6,786 nucleotides of DNA from Desulfobacterales bacterium (lineage in GTDB: Bacteria > Desulfobacterota > Dissulfuribacteria > Dissulfuribacterales > JAMONC01): the NCBI GenBank assembly GCA_027066725.1, contig JAMONC010000315.1, positions 1 through 6,786 on the forward strand, written 5' to 3'. The position numbers and the translations under genes were made by a program. A model generated the notes under the pieces. The model was given only the letters and a program-made list of their open reading frames with translations, was not told where the DNA came from and made no database searches. Of this stretch, positions 1 to 6,436 are shown in pieces (positions within the stretch are counted from its first letter, which is position 1; each line of letters opens with the position of its first letter).

Positions 1-1592
1 GTTCTGGAGCTGCTATGGTTGCAGCGCTAGAGCAAGCAAGTCTTTTAAAAGAAGGGATCATAGTTGTAATATTCCCAGATGGTGGTGAACGGTATCTTTC
101 CACAGGTATTTTTGATGTAGGAATTGATTTTGATAAGTCAAAGGGTCCTCAATTAAAATTTACAAATACTTTAAGTCGTAGAAAAGAGGTCTTTGAACCA
201 CTTAAGCCAGGCAAAGTTGGTATATATTCTTGTGGTCCCACTGCTTATGAGCTTGCTCATCTTGGACTTTGTAGAAGGGTAGTTGTTGCTGATATATTAA
301 GACGTGTTCTTGAATGGGAGGGTTATGAAGTAACCCATGTAATGAATATTACAGATATTGATGATAAGACTATATGTGCTGCAATTGATAAAGGAATTTC
401 TCTAGAAGAGCTTACTAATTATTATACAAATGCCTTTATTGAAGATGTTAAGACCCTTAGGGTAAAGCCTGCCTCTTACTATCCAAGGGCAACAAAGCAT
501 ATAGATGACATGATAAGACTTTGTGAGAAATTGATAGATAAAGGCTATGCTTATGTAAAACATGGATCTGTTTATTTTGATATCTCAAAGCTTCCATCTT
601 ATGGCCGCTTATCCCGTGTGGATCTTAGTAGGATACATGTAGGACGTACTGTTGACCTAGATGACTATGAAAAAGATAGCCCTGTTGATTTTACTTTGTT
701 TAAACGCGTTACTTTATCAGAGCTTAAAAGAGGAATTGGGTATAAGACAAAGTGGGGTCAGGCGAGACCAGGCTGGCACATTGAATGTGTTGCCATGTCA
801 CAAAAGTATCTTGGAGACTTCTTTGATATCCATACAAGTGGTCGAGATCTTATATTCCCACATCATGAAAATGAGATCGCAATGGCAATGGCTATAACTG
901 GCAGGCCTCTTGCAAGATTTTGGTTACATAGTGAGTTGATCTTTGTAGAAGGTAAAAAGATGTCTAGGTCTCTTGGAAATGTTGTTACTTTAAGGGACCT
1001 TTTAGACAAAGGATTTTCAGGAAGACAAGTTCGTTACTTTTTATTAAGGACTCACTATAGAAAACCCTTAAATTTCTCTTTTAAAGCATTAAAGGAGGCA
1101 GCTAAAGCCCTTAAGCGTTTAGATGAATTTATAACCTGGTTAATAAATATTATTTCTTTAGAAAAGGAAGGTATAGAATTAAGAGACTTAGATATTAATT
1201 CTTTATTGGAATTAACGAAAAAGGACTTTAGAGAGGCCCTTTTAGATGATCTAAATATCTCTGGTGCAATGGCAGCTATTTATAGCCTTATTAAAAATAT
1301 AAATCCTGTTATATTGACAGGGAATTTAGGGAAAGAAGATGCCAAAAAGATATTAGACCTACTTAAAGATTTTGATAAAGTACTTTCATTTTTAGATATA
1401 CCTGATAAATTACCAAGCCTAAGTAAAGAGATAATAAATTTGTTAAAGGAACGTGATCAAGCTAGGAAAAGAAAAGATTTTAAACATGCAGATGAACTAA
1501 GGGATAAACTTTTAGGATTGGGAGTCGTTGTGATTGATACCCCAGGTGGACAAATGATAAAATGGAGAGATAAAGATGAAGACATATCTTGA
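1..1592 (+). CDS. cysS: Cysteine synthase-cysteinyl-tRNA synthetase fusion (5' partial; complete CysRS part)
   Basis: Residues are numbered from the Met codon at base 15, which is internal. The frame is open to the window edge, and residues 1-34 plus the preceding SGAA match the C-terminus of PLP-dependent cysteine synthases (IVVIFPDGGERYLST). A short linker (about 35-47) leads into a full class I cysteinyl-tRNA synthetase, which activates cysteine with ATP and loads tRNA-Cys in the cytosol. Visible CysRS motifs are zinc ligands C73, C258, H283 and E287, a HIGH-equivalent HLGL at 82-85, NITDIDDKT at 111-119, GWHIEC at 253-258, and KMSRS at 315-319. The helical tRNA-binding region follows, and the protein ends at 525. 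The CysRS part (about 480 residues) is normal length. No ATG, GTG or TTG occurs in the linker, so a separately started CysRS is unlikely. The synthase catalytic lysine lies outside the window. The 3' end overlaps the next gene by 17 nt. CysRS identity is very sure; the fusion is strongly supported but its front part is unseen. Confidence 0.94.
   Translation, partial: SGAAMVAALEQASLLKEGIIVVIFPDGGERYLSTGIFDVGIDFDKSKGPQLKFTNTLSRRKEVFEPLKPGKVGIYSCGPTAYELAHLGLCRRVVVADILRRVLEWEGYEVTHVMNITDIDDKTICAAIDKGISLEELTNYYTNAFIEDVKTLRVKPASYYPRATKHIDDMIRLCEKLIDKGYAYVKHGSVYFDISKLPSYGRLSRVDLSRIHVGRTVDLDDYEKDSPVDFTLFKRVTLSELKRGIGYKTKWGQARPGWHIECVAMSQKYLGDFFDIHTSGRDLIFPHHENEIAMAMAITGRPLARFWLHSELIFVEGKKMSRSLGNVVTLRDLLDKGFSGRQVRYFLLRTHYRKPLNFSFKALKEAAKALKRLDEFITWLINIISLEKEGIELRDLDINSLLELTKKDFREALLDDLNISGAMAAIYSLIKNINPVILTGNLGKEDAKKILDLLKDFDKVLSFLDIPDKLPSLSKEIINLLKERDQARKRKDFKHADELRDKLLGLGVVVIDTPGGQMIKWRDKDEDIS
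1564..1568 (+). promoter_or_regulatory. Ribosome-binding site of the DUF89 gene
   Basis: GGAGA seven bases before the ATG at 1576, inside the 3' coding end of the cysteine synthase-CysRS fusion. It supports a start that overlaps the preceding gene by 17 nt. Confidence 0.6.
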
Positions 1593-2424
1593 GTGTATTC
1601 CATGTTTTTTGATTCAGGCTCTAAGGGCAGGAAGGCTTGCTAGGCTAAAAGATGAAGCCATCTATGATATGCTTTGTGAGCTAGGAGGCAGGATAAAAGA
1701 GATTCCTATGGACTCTCCCCCTCCTTTAACAGCCATTGGAGTATATGAGCTTATAAATAAACACGTAGGAAGTGATGATCCATTTAAAGGTGTAAAAGAA
1801 GAAAGCACAAAGGCAGCTCTTAAACTATACCCAAAATTAAAAAAAGATATAGAAAACTCTGATGATCCCCTTGGACTTGCATTAAGGCTTGCTATAGTTG
1901 GTAATGTAATAGATTTTGGTGCTCATGAACAATTTGATCTTGAAAAAGAGATAGAAGAAATACTTCATCAGCCCTTTGGAAGGTGGGAAGAAAAAGAGTT
2001 TAGAGAAGAACTTTCAAAGGCAGATTGGGTGCTTTATTTAGGGGATAATGCTGGTGAGACTGTATTTGATAGGCTCTTTATTGAGACAATAGATAAACCA
2101 GTTACCTATGTAGTAAGAGGAGGCCCAATCATAAACGATGCTACTTTAGAAGATGCCAAGCTTGCAGGTATAGATAAGGTAGCAAAGGTGATCTCATCTG
2201 GATTTAAGGCACCTGGGACTATAATAGAAAAATCTAGTGAAGAATTTAAAAAACTTTTTTACTCAGCACCTCTAATAATTAGTAAGGGCCAAGGGAATTT
2301 TGAGACCCTTTCTGATGTAGATGCAAATATATTCTTTTTACTTAAGACAAAGTGTCCTGTAGTCGCTCGCCATCTTGGTACTAAAGTAGGCGATATGGTA
2401 CTTTGTAAAGTAAGTAATTTGTAG
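1576..2424 (+). CDS. DUF89/ARMT1-like protein, putative metal-dependent phosphatase
   Basis: The 282-residue protein resembles the compact archaeal/bacterial DUF89 family (ARMT1-like fold). Members studied elsewhere are metal-dependent phosphatases proposed to remove damaged phosphometabolites; the substrate here is unknown. Visible signatures are an N-terminal CxxC (C7, C10, in ECIPCF), GNVIDFG at 109-115, the metal/phosphate-site segment GDNAGE at 156-161, RGGPIINDA at 181-189, and KGQGNFE at 237-243. The CxxC marks the subfamily found in prokaryotes, and it could bind a metal. There is no signal peptide or membrane segment, so it should be cytosolic. The start is supported by GGAGA at 1564-1568, seven bases upstream of the ATG, inside the end of the CysRS frame. 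The 17-nt overlap suggests translational coupling with the cysteine synthase-CysRS fusion, but a functional link to cysteine metabolism is only inference. Family assignment is confident; activity is not. Confidence 0.88.
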   Translation: MKTYLECIPCFLIQALRAGRLARLKDEAIYDMLCELGGRIKEIPMDSPPPLTAIGVYELINKHVGSDDPFKGVKEESTKAALKLYPKLKKDIENSDDPLGLALRLAIVGNVIDFGAHEQFDLEKEIEEILHQPFGRWEEKEFREELSKADWVLYLGDNAGETVFDRLFIETIDKPVTYVVRGGPIINDATLEDAKLAGIDKVAKVISSGFKAPGTIIEKSSEEFKKLFYSAPLIISKGQGNFETLSDVDANIFFLLKTKCPVVARHLGTKVGDMVLCKVSNL

Positions 2425-2438
2425 TTATTTATTTAGTA

Positions 2439-2894
2439 CTATGCTAGTTCTTCTGCTATCTTGGCCTTTATAGTTTGTTCTAATGCTTGTGGTTCTCCAA
2501 AGAATATCGCAACGCAAGGGCACATTTCACTACAGGCAGGTGCAAGAGACCTTTTTCTTCTATCAGCACACATATCGCATTTATTCATAGCACCTATTCT
2601 TATATCAAAGCTTGGTATGCCAAAAGGACATACTGCTAAGCACATATAGCAACCTATACATTTTTCAGTGTTTATTATAACAGCATCGTCTTCATCTTTA
2701 TATATGGCTTTTGTAGGGCATATGTTTAGACAAGGGGCATTTTCACAGTGATGACAGGTAATTGGTATAGATAGTCCTGTTGATGTCTGAAATATTTTAA
2801 TAAATGGTTTATCTCTATGTATAAATTCACATATACTTTGGCACGTCTCACAACCAATACATCTATTGTAGTCTATAAATAGTACTTTCTTCAT
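2439..2894 (-). CDS. Four-cluster [4Fe-4S] ferredoxin-like subunit (HycB/HydN type), distal copy
   Basis: This is an electron-transfer protein of 151 residues from the chosen start. Four cysteine groups fit four [4Fe-4S] clusters: C12-C15-C18-C22, C47-C50-C55-C59, C79-C82-C85-C89 and C106-C109-C121-C125. This is the HycB/HydN/DmsB pattern in which clusters share ligands between half-motifs. A 17th cysteine, C127, makes a CPC at the last motif and is absent from the paralogue upstream. There is no signal peptide or membrane helix. The start at 2894 is chosen over an in-frame ATG at 2915 because it has GGGAG at 2902-2906, sits directly before the conserved core, and makes the ATGA overlap with the preceding flavoprotein gene typical of coupled translation. 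As the last gene of the formate dehydrogenase operon it probably passes electrons between FdhA and the FAD subunit. Its exact position in the chain is inferred. Confidence 0.92.
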   Translation of the reverse strand: MKKVLFIDYNRCIGCETCQSICEFIHRDKPFIKIFQTSTGLSIPITCHHCENAPCLNICPTKAIYKDEDDAVIINTEKCIGCYMCLAVCPFGIPSFDIRIGAMNKCDMCADRRKRSLAPACSEMCPCVAIFFGEPQALEQTIKAKIAEELA

Positions 2895-3943
2895 GATTGT
2901 TCTCCCATAAGCCAATAGTTAATCCCTTCTGCGGCATAGAGTCCATCTTGTATTGCACGGCCTACTTTAGATGGACCTATTACAATGTCACCAGCAGCGA
3001 ATATTCCTTCTCTAGAGGTCATATGAAGATCATCTACAATTATCCTTCCCCAATCATCAAGTTTAACATCTATATCTTGTTGAAATGGTGGGGTTAACTT
3101 TTGACCTATAGCATATATGATATAGTTAGTATCTATAGTGACAAATTGATTTTCTATTGGTATTGGATATCGTCTTCCATTCTTATCTGGCTTACTTAAT
3201 TTACACTGTTGTAACTCTATGGCTTTAACATTACCATTTTCTCCAATAATACGAGTTGGCATAGAAAGTTCATACCATATTACCCCTCTATTTTTTAAAA
3301 AGTTTATCTCATGGTATCCTGCAGGTGCTTCAAGGATTGTGCGTCTATAACACATATATATTTTGGATGCCCCTAAGGACATACACTCTATAGCGACATC
3401 TACAGCAGTATGCCCAGCACCTATGATAACTACAGTCTTTTCTTTTAGAGGAGTTATATTGTCCCAACTTATATATCCCAGCCTTGCACATTTAATTTTA
3501 AATAATAGACTTAATGCAGGTAATACACCTTTTAGATCCCCACCTTCTATTTTAGGCATGATAGACTTCCATGTTCCTGTTGCTATTAATACTGCATCAA
3601 AATCTTTTATTAGTTTGTCAAATTCGATAAATTCATCTACAAAACTATCACCTTCATCCGGCTTATTGCCAAATACTATTTTTGTTCTTCCATGGAACTT
3701 AACGCCAAATATGTCTCTTAGTTCTGCAAAGCCTTCTCGTACTCTAGATATTGGTATTCTAAATTCAGGTATGCCAAAGAGCATTAAGCCACCTGGTTCT
3801 GGAAGCTTGTCAAATATATGTACTTCATGGCCATGACAAACTAGATATCCTGTTGCGCTTAAACCAGCAGGTCCTGCACCAATAATAGCTATTTTTCTAT
3901 TAGAGGGTTCAGGTTTATCTCTACACAGAAAAGCGAATCTCAT
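2891..3943 (-). CDS. GltD-like FAD/NAD(P)H oxidoreductase subunit without N-terminal Fe-S domain
   Basis: This 350-residue flavoprotein belongs to the family of the glutamate synthase small subunit and NfnB. The FAD-binding Rossmann motif GAGPAG is at 22-27, with D45 ending the second strand. PGG/FGIPEFR follows at 50-62, and ATGT at 121-124. The NAD(P)H-binding motif GAGHTAVD is at 175-182 with YRR at 199-201; in GltD relatives this arginine pair is associated with NADPH preference. The second FAD motif AAGD is at 316-319, followed by KVGRAIQDG at 326-334. Classical GltD has over 100 residues of Fe-S domain before the first Rossmann motif; here there are about 19 with a single cysteine (C7). 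The gene lies between two polyferredoxin genes, overlapping the upstream one by 23 nt and the downstream one by 4 nt. It most likely exchanges electrons between NAD(P)H and the ferredoxins of a formate dehydrogenase complex. No GltB-like large subunit is present, so glutamate synthesis is unlikely. Confidence 0.9.
   Translation of the reverse strand: MRFAFLCRDKPEPSNRKIAIIGAGPAGLSATGYLVCHGHEVHIFDKLPEPGGLMLFGIPEFRIPISRVREGFAELRDIFGVKFHGRTKIVFGNKPDEGDSFVDEFIEFDKLIKDFDAVLIATGTWKSIMPKIEGGDLKGVLPALSLLFKIKCARLGYISWDNITPLKEKTVVIIGAGHTAVDVAIECMSLGASKIYMCYRRTILEAPAGYHEINFLKNRGVIWYELSMPTRIIGENGNVKAIELQQCKLSKPDKNGRRYPIPIENQFVTIDTNYIIYAIGQKLTPPFQQDIDVKLDDWGRIIVDDLHMTSREGIFAAGDIVIGPSKVGRAIQDGLYAAEGINYWLMGEQS
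2902..2906 (-). promoter_or_regulatory. Ribosome-binding site deciding the start of the distal polyferredoxin gene
   Basis: GGGAG on the minus strand, seven bases before the ATG at 2894. That ATG overlaps the TGA of the flavoprotein gene as ATGA. This supports 2894 rather than 2915 as the start. Confidence 0.65.
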
Positions 3944-4400
3944 CTTTTGCTCCTCTAATAAGATTTTTTACTGCATTTTGTTTTTTATAAATTGCAAATC
4001 TAATAGGATCATCAAATACTAGAGTTTGTGTAGGACATACAGCTACACATATAGGTTCTAATCCCTGGTTTATACGTTTTTGACAAAGATCACATTTAAA
4101 GGCTACTGATTGTTTAATATCAATTACTGGTATTCCATAAGGACATGCTATGTAACACATATAACAACCAATACATTTATTTTGGTTTATCAATATAGTA
4201 CCATTTTTGTCTTTATATATAGCTTTAGTCGGGCAGTTTTCGAGACATGGTGCTTTTTCACAATGTCTACATGTGATAGGCAAAGCTGTATTATCTGTCT
4301 CAATAACAGTTATAAAAGATATACCATTATGTTCCTTTTCACATGCTATTTCACATGCTTTACATGCTATACAATTATTTAAATTTATGAGAAGTTTCAT
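3921..4400 (-). CDS. Four-cluster [4Fe-4S] formate dehydrogenase subunit (HycB/HydN type)
   Basis: This is a cytosolic electron-transfer protein of 159 residues from the chosen start. Its exactly 16 cysteines form four groups suited to four [4Fe-4S] clusters: C10-C13-C16-C20, C44-C47-C52-C56, C76-C79-C82-C86 and C103-C106-C118-C122. It is a close paralogue of the distal gene of this operon: in the 24-residue stretch running from PITC to AIYKD, 20 positions are identical. The start at 4400 is preferred over an in-frame ATG at 4430. The latter lies inside the fdhA coding end and would add ten residues before the conserved core, while 4400 follows the fdhA stop by 4 nt and has AAAAGG at 4410-4415. 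Being directly behind fdhA, it is the likely immediate electron partner of the catalytic subunit. The C-terminal tail of about 35 residues after the last cysteine is basic (KK, KN, RGAK). Alternative partners such as a hydrogenase cannot be excluded but none is in view. Confidence 0.93.
   Translation of the reverse strand: MKLLINLNNCIACKACEIACEKEHNGISFITVIETDNTALPITCRHCEKAPCLENCPTKAIYKDKNGTILINQNKCIGCYMCYIACPYGIPVIDIKQSVAFKCDLCQKRINQGLEPICVAVCPTQTLVFDDPIRFAIYKKQNAVKNLIRGAKDEIRFSV
3950..3956 (-). promoter_or_regulatory. Strong ribosome-binding site of the GltD-like gene
   Basis: AGAGGAG on the minus strand, six bases before the ATG at 3943 and inside the coding end of the upstream polyferredoxin gene. 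It is the best Shine-Dalgarno match in the operon and confirms the short N-terminus of the flavoprotein, which lacks the Fe-S domain of classical GltD. Confidence 0.7.
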
Positions 4401-4404
4401 AGAT

Positions 4405-6432
4405 TTATACCTTTTCAATTCTACAAGCATTTATTTTAAAAGCAGGTATTTTTGAAGTTGGATCTAATAACCTATTAGTTAATATATTAGCTCCCCAGTG
4501 CCAGGGTAATGCTATCATTTTTGGTTTTATATTATTTGTAATTTTAACTTTGCAAATATAAGATCCTCTTTTAGTAATAATTTTTATTTTATCATTATTA
4601 CTGATGTTTAATTTATTAGCGTCTGTAGGATTGATTTCAGCAAAAGGTTCTTTCCATCTTTTAGTTATACTTTTACTTTTACCAGTCATAGTCATAGTAT
4701 GATAATGTCCTACGATTCTTACTGTAGTCAGAATAAATGGAAATTCTTCATCTATTTCTTCTTTAGGAGATTTAAAATGAACTGGTATAAAATGAGCTTT
4801 TCCACTTGGGGTAGCAAATTTAGTTTGATGTAATATATCTGTACCTTTATGATTTATACTAGGACAAGGCCATTTTATACCATTTATTTCTTCCTTTAAC
4901 CTTTCAGGGGTTATGCCTCTATAATTAGGTATAAGTTGTGATATTTCATTGGTTATATCTTCTACTGAAGAATAATTTATCTGTTTTAGATTTAGCTCTT
5001 TACCTAAGAGGGTTAGTATTTCCCAGTCAGGTTTTGCCTCTTTAGGAGGATCAATGGCTTTAAAATTCCACTGAACTCTTCTTTCACTAGTTGTAAATGA
5101 TCCCTCTTTTTCTGCGTATACTGCAGCAGGTAATACATAATGGGCTAATCTAGCGGTAGAAGTTAAAAAAATATCTTGTACTACCAATAACTCCAGTTTT
5201 TTTAGTACTTTAATTACATGTGAAGTATCAGGATCACTAACTACAGGATTTTCTCCCATAACATAAAGGGCTTTAATTTTATCCTTTGATATAGCGTCTA
5301 ATATCTCTTGGATAGTTAGTCCTGGTTTGCTAGAGATATTATTTGAGTCCCAAAATTTTTCTATTTTTTTTGAATTATCATCATTAATCTTTAAATATCC
5401 AGGAAATACATTAGGTAATGCCCCCATGTCACAAGCACCTTGTACATTATTTTGTCCTCTCATAGGGAAAATACCGCATCCCTTTTTGCCTACATATCCA
5501 CATATTAAGCCTAAGTTACAGAGAGCTATCACATTGTTAGTTCCAGTAGTATGCTGAGTTATTCCCATAGCCCACATAATTATAGCTTTTTTAGCAGTAG
5601 CAAAAGTTATAGCAGTTTTATATAATATATCTTTTGATATTCCTGTTATTTTCTCTGCTGTATCTAAGTCGTAATCTTTAGTTGAGTTAATAAGTTTATT
5701 AAAACCTACAGTTCTTTTGTATATAAAGTTTTTATTGTAGAGTTTATTTTTTATAATTATATTAATGATACTATTAATTAGAAATATATCTGACCCTGGA
5801 TTTATATTTAAATATATATCAGCAAACCAACTTGTTTTTGTTTTTCTAGGATCTACTACTATTATTTTAGTACCCTGCTGTTTAGCTTTAATAATATATT
5901 GCATTATTACTGGATGTGTTTCTGCTGGATTGTATCCACATATAAATAATAAATTCGATTCTAATATATCATTAAAACTACCTGTTTGAGCTGCTGCTCC
6001 CAGTGTTTGTGACAAACCAGCTATAGTTGAGGAATGGCATAGTCTCGCACAGTGATCTATATTATTTGTCCCAAGTAATCTAGCTATTTTTTGTAAAATA
6101 TAATTTTCCTCATTAGAACATCTTGCACTTGATAAAAAGGCAATAGAATTTGCTCCATATCTATTCTTTATATCTAATAAACTATTAGATATCTCTTTTA
6201 AAGCAGTTTCCCAGCTGATATTTAGGTGTTTATTATTTACTAGTTTTAATGGATGGCTAAGTCTATTTTTGTTTTTTATAAAGTCTATAGCAGTTATACC
6301 TTTAGGACATAATTTCCCTTTATTGATACCATTTTTATATAGTTCTATACCTAATATATTATTATTTTCTACTTTAATAAAAAATCTACAACCTAACCCA
6401 CAATATGGACAGATTGATAATATCTTTTTCAT
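4405..6432 (-). CDS. fdhA: Formate dehydrogenase catalytic subunit (cysteine type, Mo/W-bisMGD)
   Basis: This 675-residue molybdopterin oxidoreductase resembles E. coli FdhF (about 715 residues) and catalyses formate/CO2 interconversion. The N-terminal [4Fe-4S] site is C8, C11, C15 and C42, followed by K44, which relays electrons to the pterin in this family. The metal ligand is C132 in CARLCHS, encoded by TGC at 6037-6039 (not a selenocysteine TGA), followed by the conserved H133. R325 in MRGQNNVQGACDMG corresponds to the active-site arginine 333 of FdhF, with the same offset as the 132/140 pair. MGENP (392-396), the MGD-binding region HYHTMTMTGKS (577-587) and the C-terminal pterin-binding domain (about 540-675) are present. 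There is no twin-arginine signal, so the enzyme is cytosolic. AGGA at 6440-6443 supports the start. The gene lies 4 nt after moeA and 4 nt before a polyferredoxin gene. The protein is rich in Asn, Ile and Lys, matching low GC. Family is certain; formate as substrate is highly likely. Confidence 0.93.
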   Translation of the reverse strand: MKKILSICPYCGLGCRFFIKVENNNILGIELYKNGINKGKLCPKGITAIDFIKNKNRLSHPLKLVNNKHLNISWETALKEISNSLLDIKNRYGANSIAFLSSARCSNEENYILQKIARLLGTNNIDHCARLCHSSTIAGLSQTLGAAAQTGSFNDILESNLLFICGYNPAETHPVIMQYIIKAKQQGTKIIVVDPRKTKTSWFADIYLNINPGSDIFLINSIINIIIKNKLYNKNFIYKRTVGFNKLINSTKDYDLDTAEKITGISKDILYKTAITFATAKKAIIMWAMGITQHTTGTNNVIALCNLGLICGYVGKKGCGIFPMRGQNNVQGACDMGALPNVFPGYLKINDDNSKKIEKFWDSNNISSKPGLTIQEILDAISKDKIKALYVMGENPVVSDPDTSHVIKVLKKLELLVVQDIFLTSTARLAHYVLPAAVYAEKEGSFTTSERRVQWNFKAIDPPKEAKPDWEILTLLGKELNLKQINYSSVEDITNEISQLIPNYRGITPERLKEEINGIKWPCPSINHKGTDILHQTKFATPSGKAHFIPVHFKSPKEEIDEEFPFILTTVRIVGHYHTMTMTGKSKSITKRWKEPFAEINPTDANKLNISNNDKIKIITKRGSYICKVKITNNIKPKMIALPWHWGANILTNRLLDPTSKIPAFKINACRIEKV
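4410..4415 (-). promoter_or_regulatory. Ribosome-binding site deciding the start of the proximal polyferredoxin gene
   Basis: AAAAGG on the minus strand, nine bases before the ATG at 4400 and inside the last codons of fdhA. It is a modest site, but it favours this start over the in-frame ATG at 4430. Confidence 0.45.
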
Positions 6433-6436
6433 AATT

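Noticed and set aside
15..17. ATG at 15 as the CysRS start, with GGAG at 6-9 looking like a ribosome-binding site
   Set aside because: The same bases encode the Gly-Ala of the conserved SGAA in the cysteine synthase C-terminus, and the protein following the ATG is the tail of that domain. A start here would produce a useless stub before CysRS.
661..897. Second plus-strand reading frame within the CysRS gene
   Set aside because: It lies in another frame across the highly conserved CysRS catalytic region and has no family features.
2425..2438. Bidirectional terminator between the convergent blocks
   Set aside because: The gap is only 14 AT-rich bases with no convincing hairpin; the only inverted repeat seen nearby (CTTTGTAAAG at 2401-2410) has a 4-bp stem and lies within coding sequence.
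2895..2915. Longer N-terminus of the distal polyferredoxin starting at 2915
   Set aside because: The extra seven residues are not part of the conserved core, and the inner ATG has GGGAG at proper spacing plus an ATGA overlap with the upstream gene.
4401..4430. Longer N-terminus of the proximal polyferredoxin starting at 4430
   Set aside because: It would lie inside the fdhA coding end and add ten non-conserved residues; the inner start sits 4 nt after the fdhA stop with an upstream AAAAGG.
2461..5989. Short plus-strand reading frames opposite the minus-strand operon
   Set aside because: They lie antisense to well-supported genes, show no recognisable domains, and look like chance frames in AT-rich coding sequence.
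6030..6045. Selenocysteine site in fdhA
   Set aside because: The metal-ligand codon is TGC, an ordinary cysteine, and the frame has no in-frame TGA, so no SECIS element is needed.
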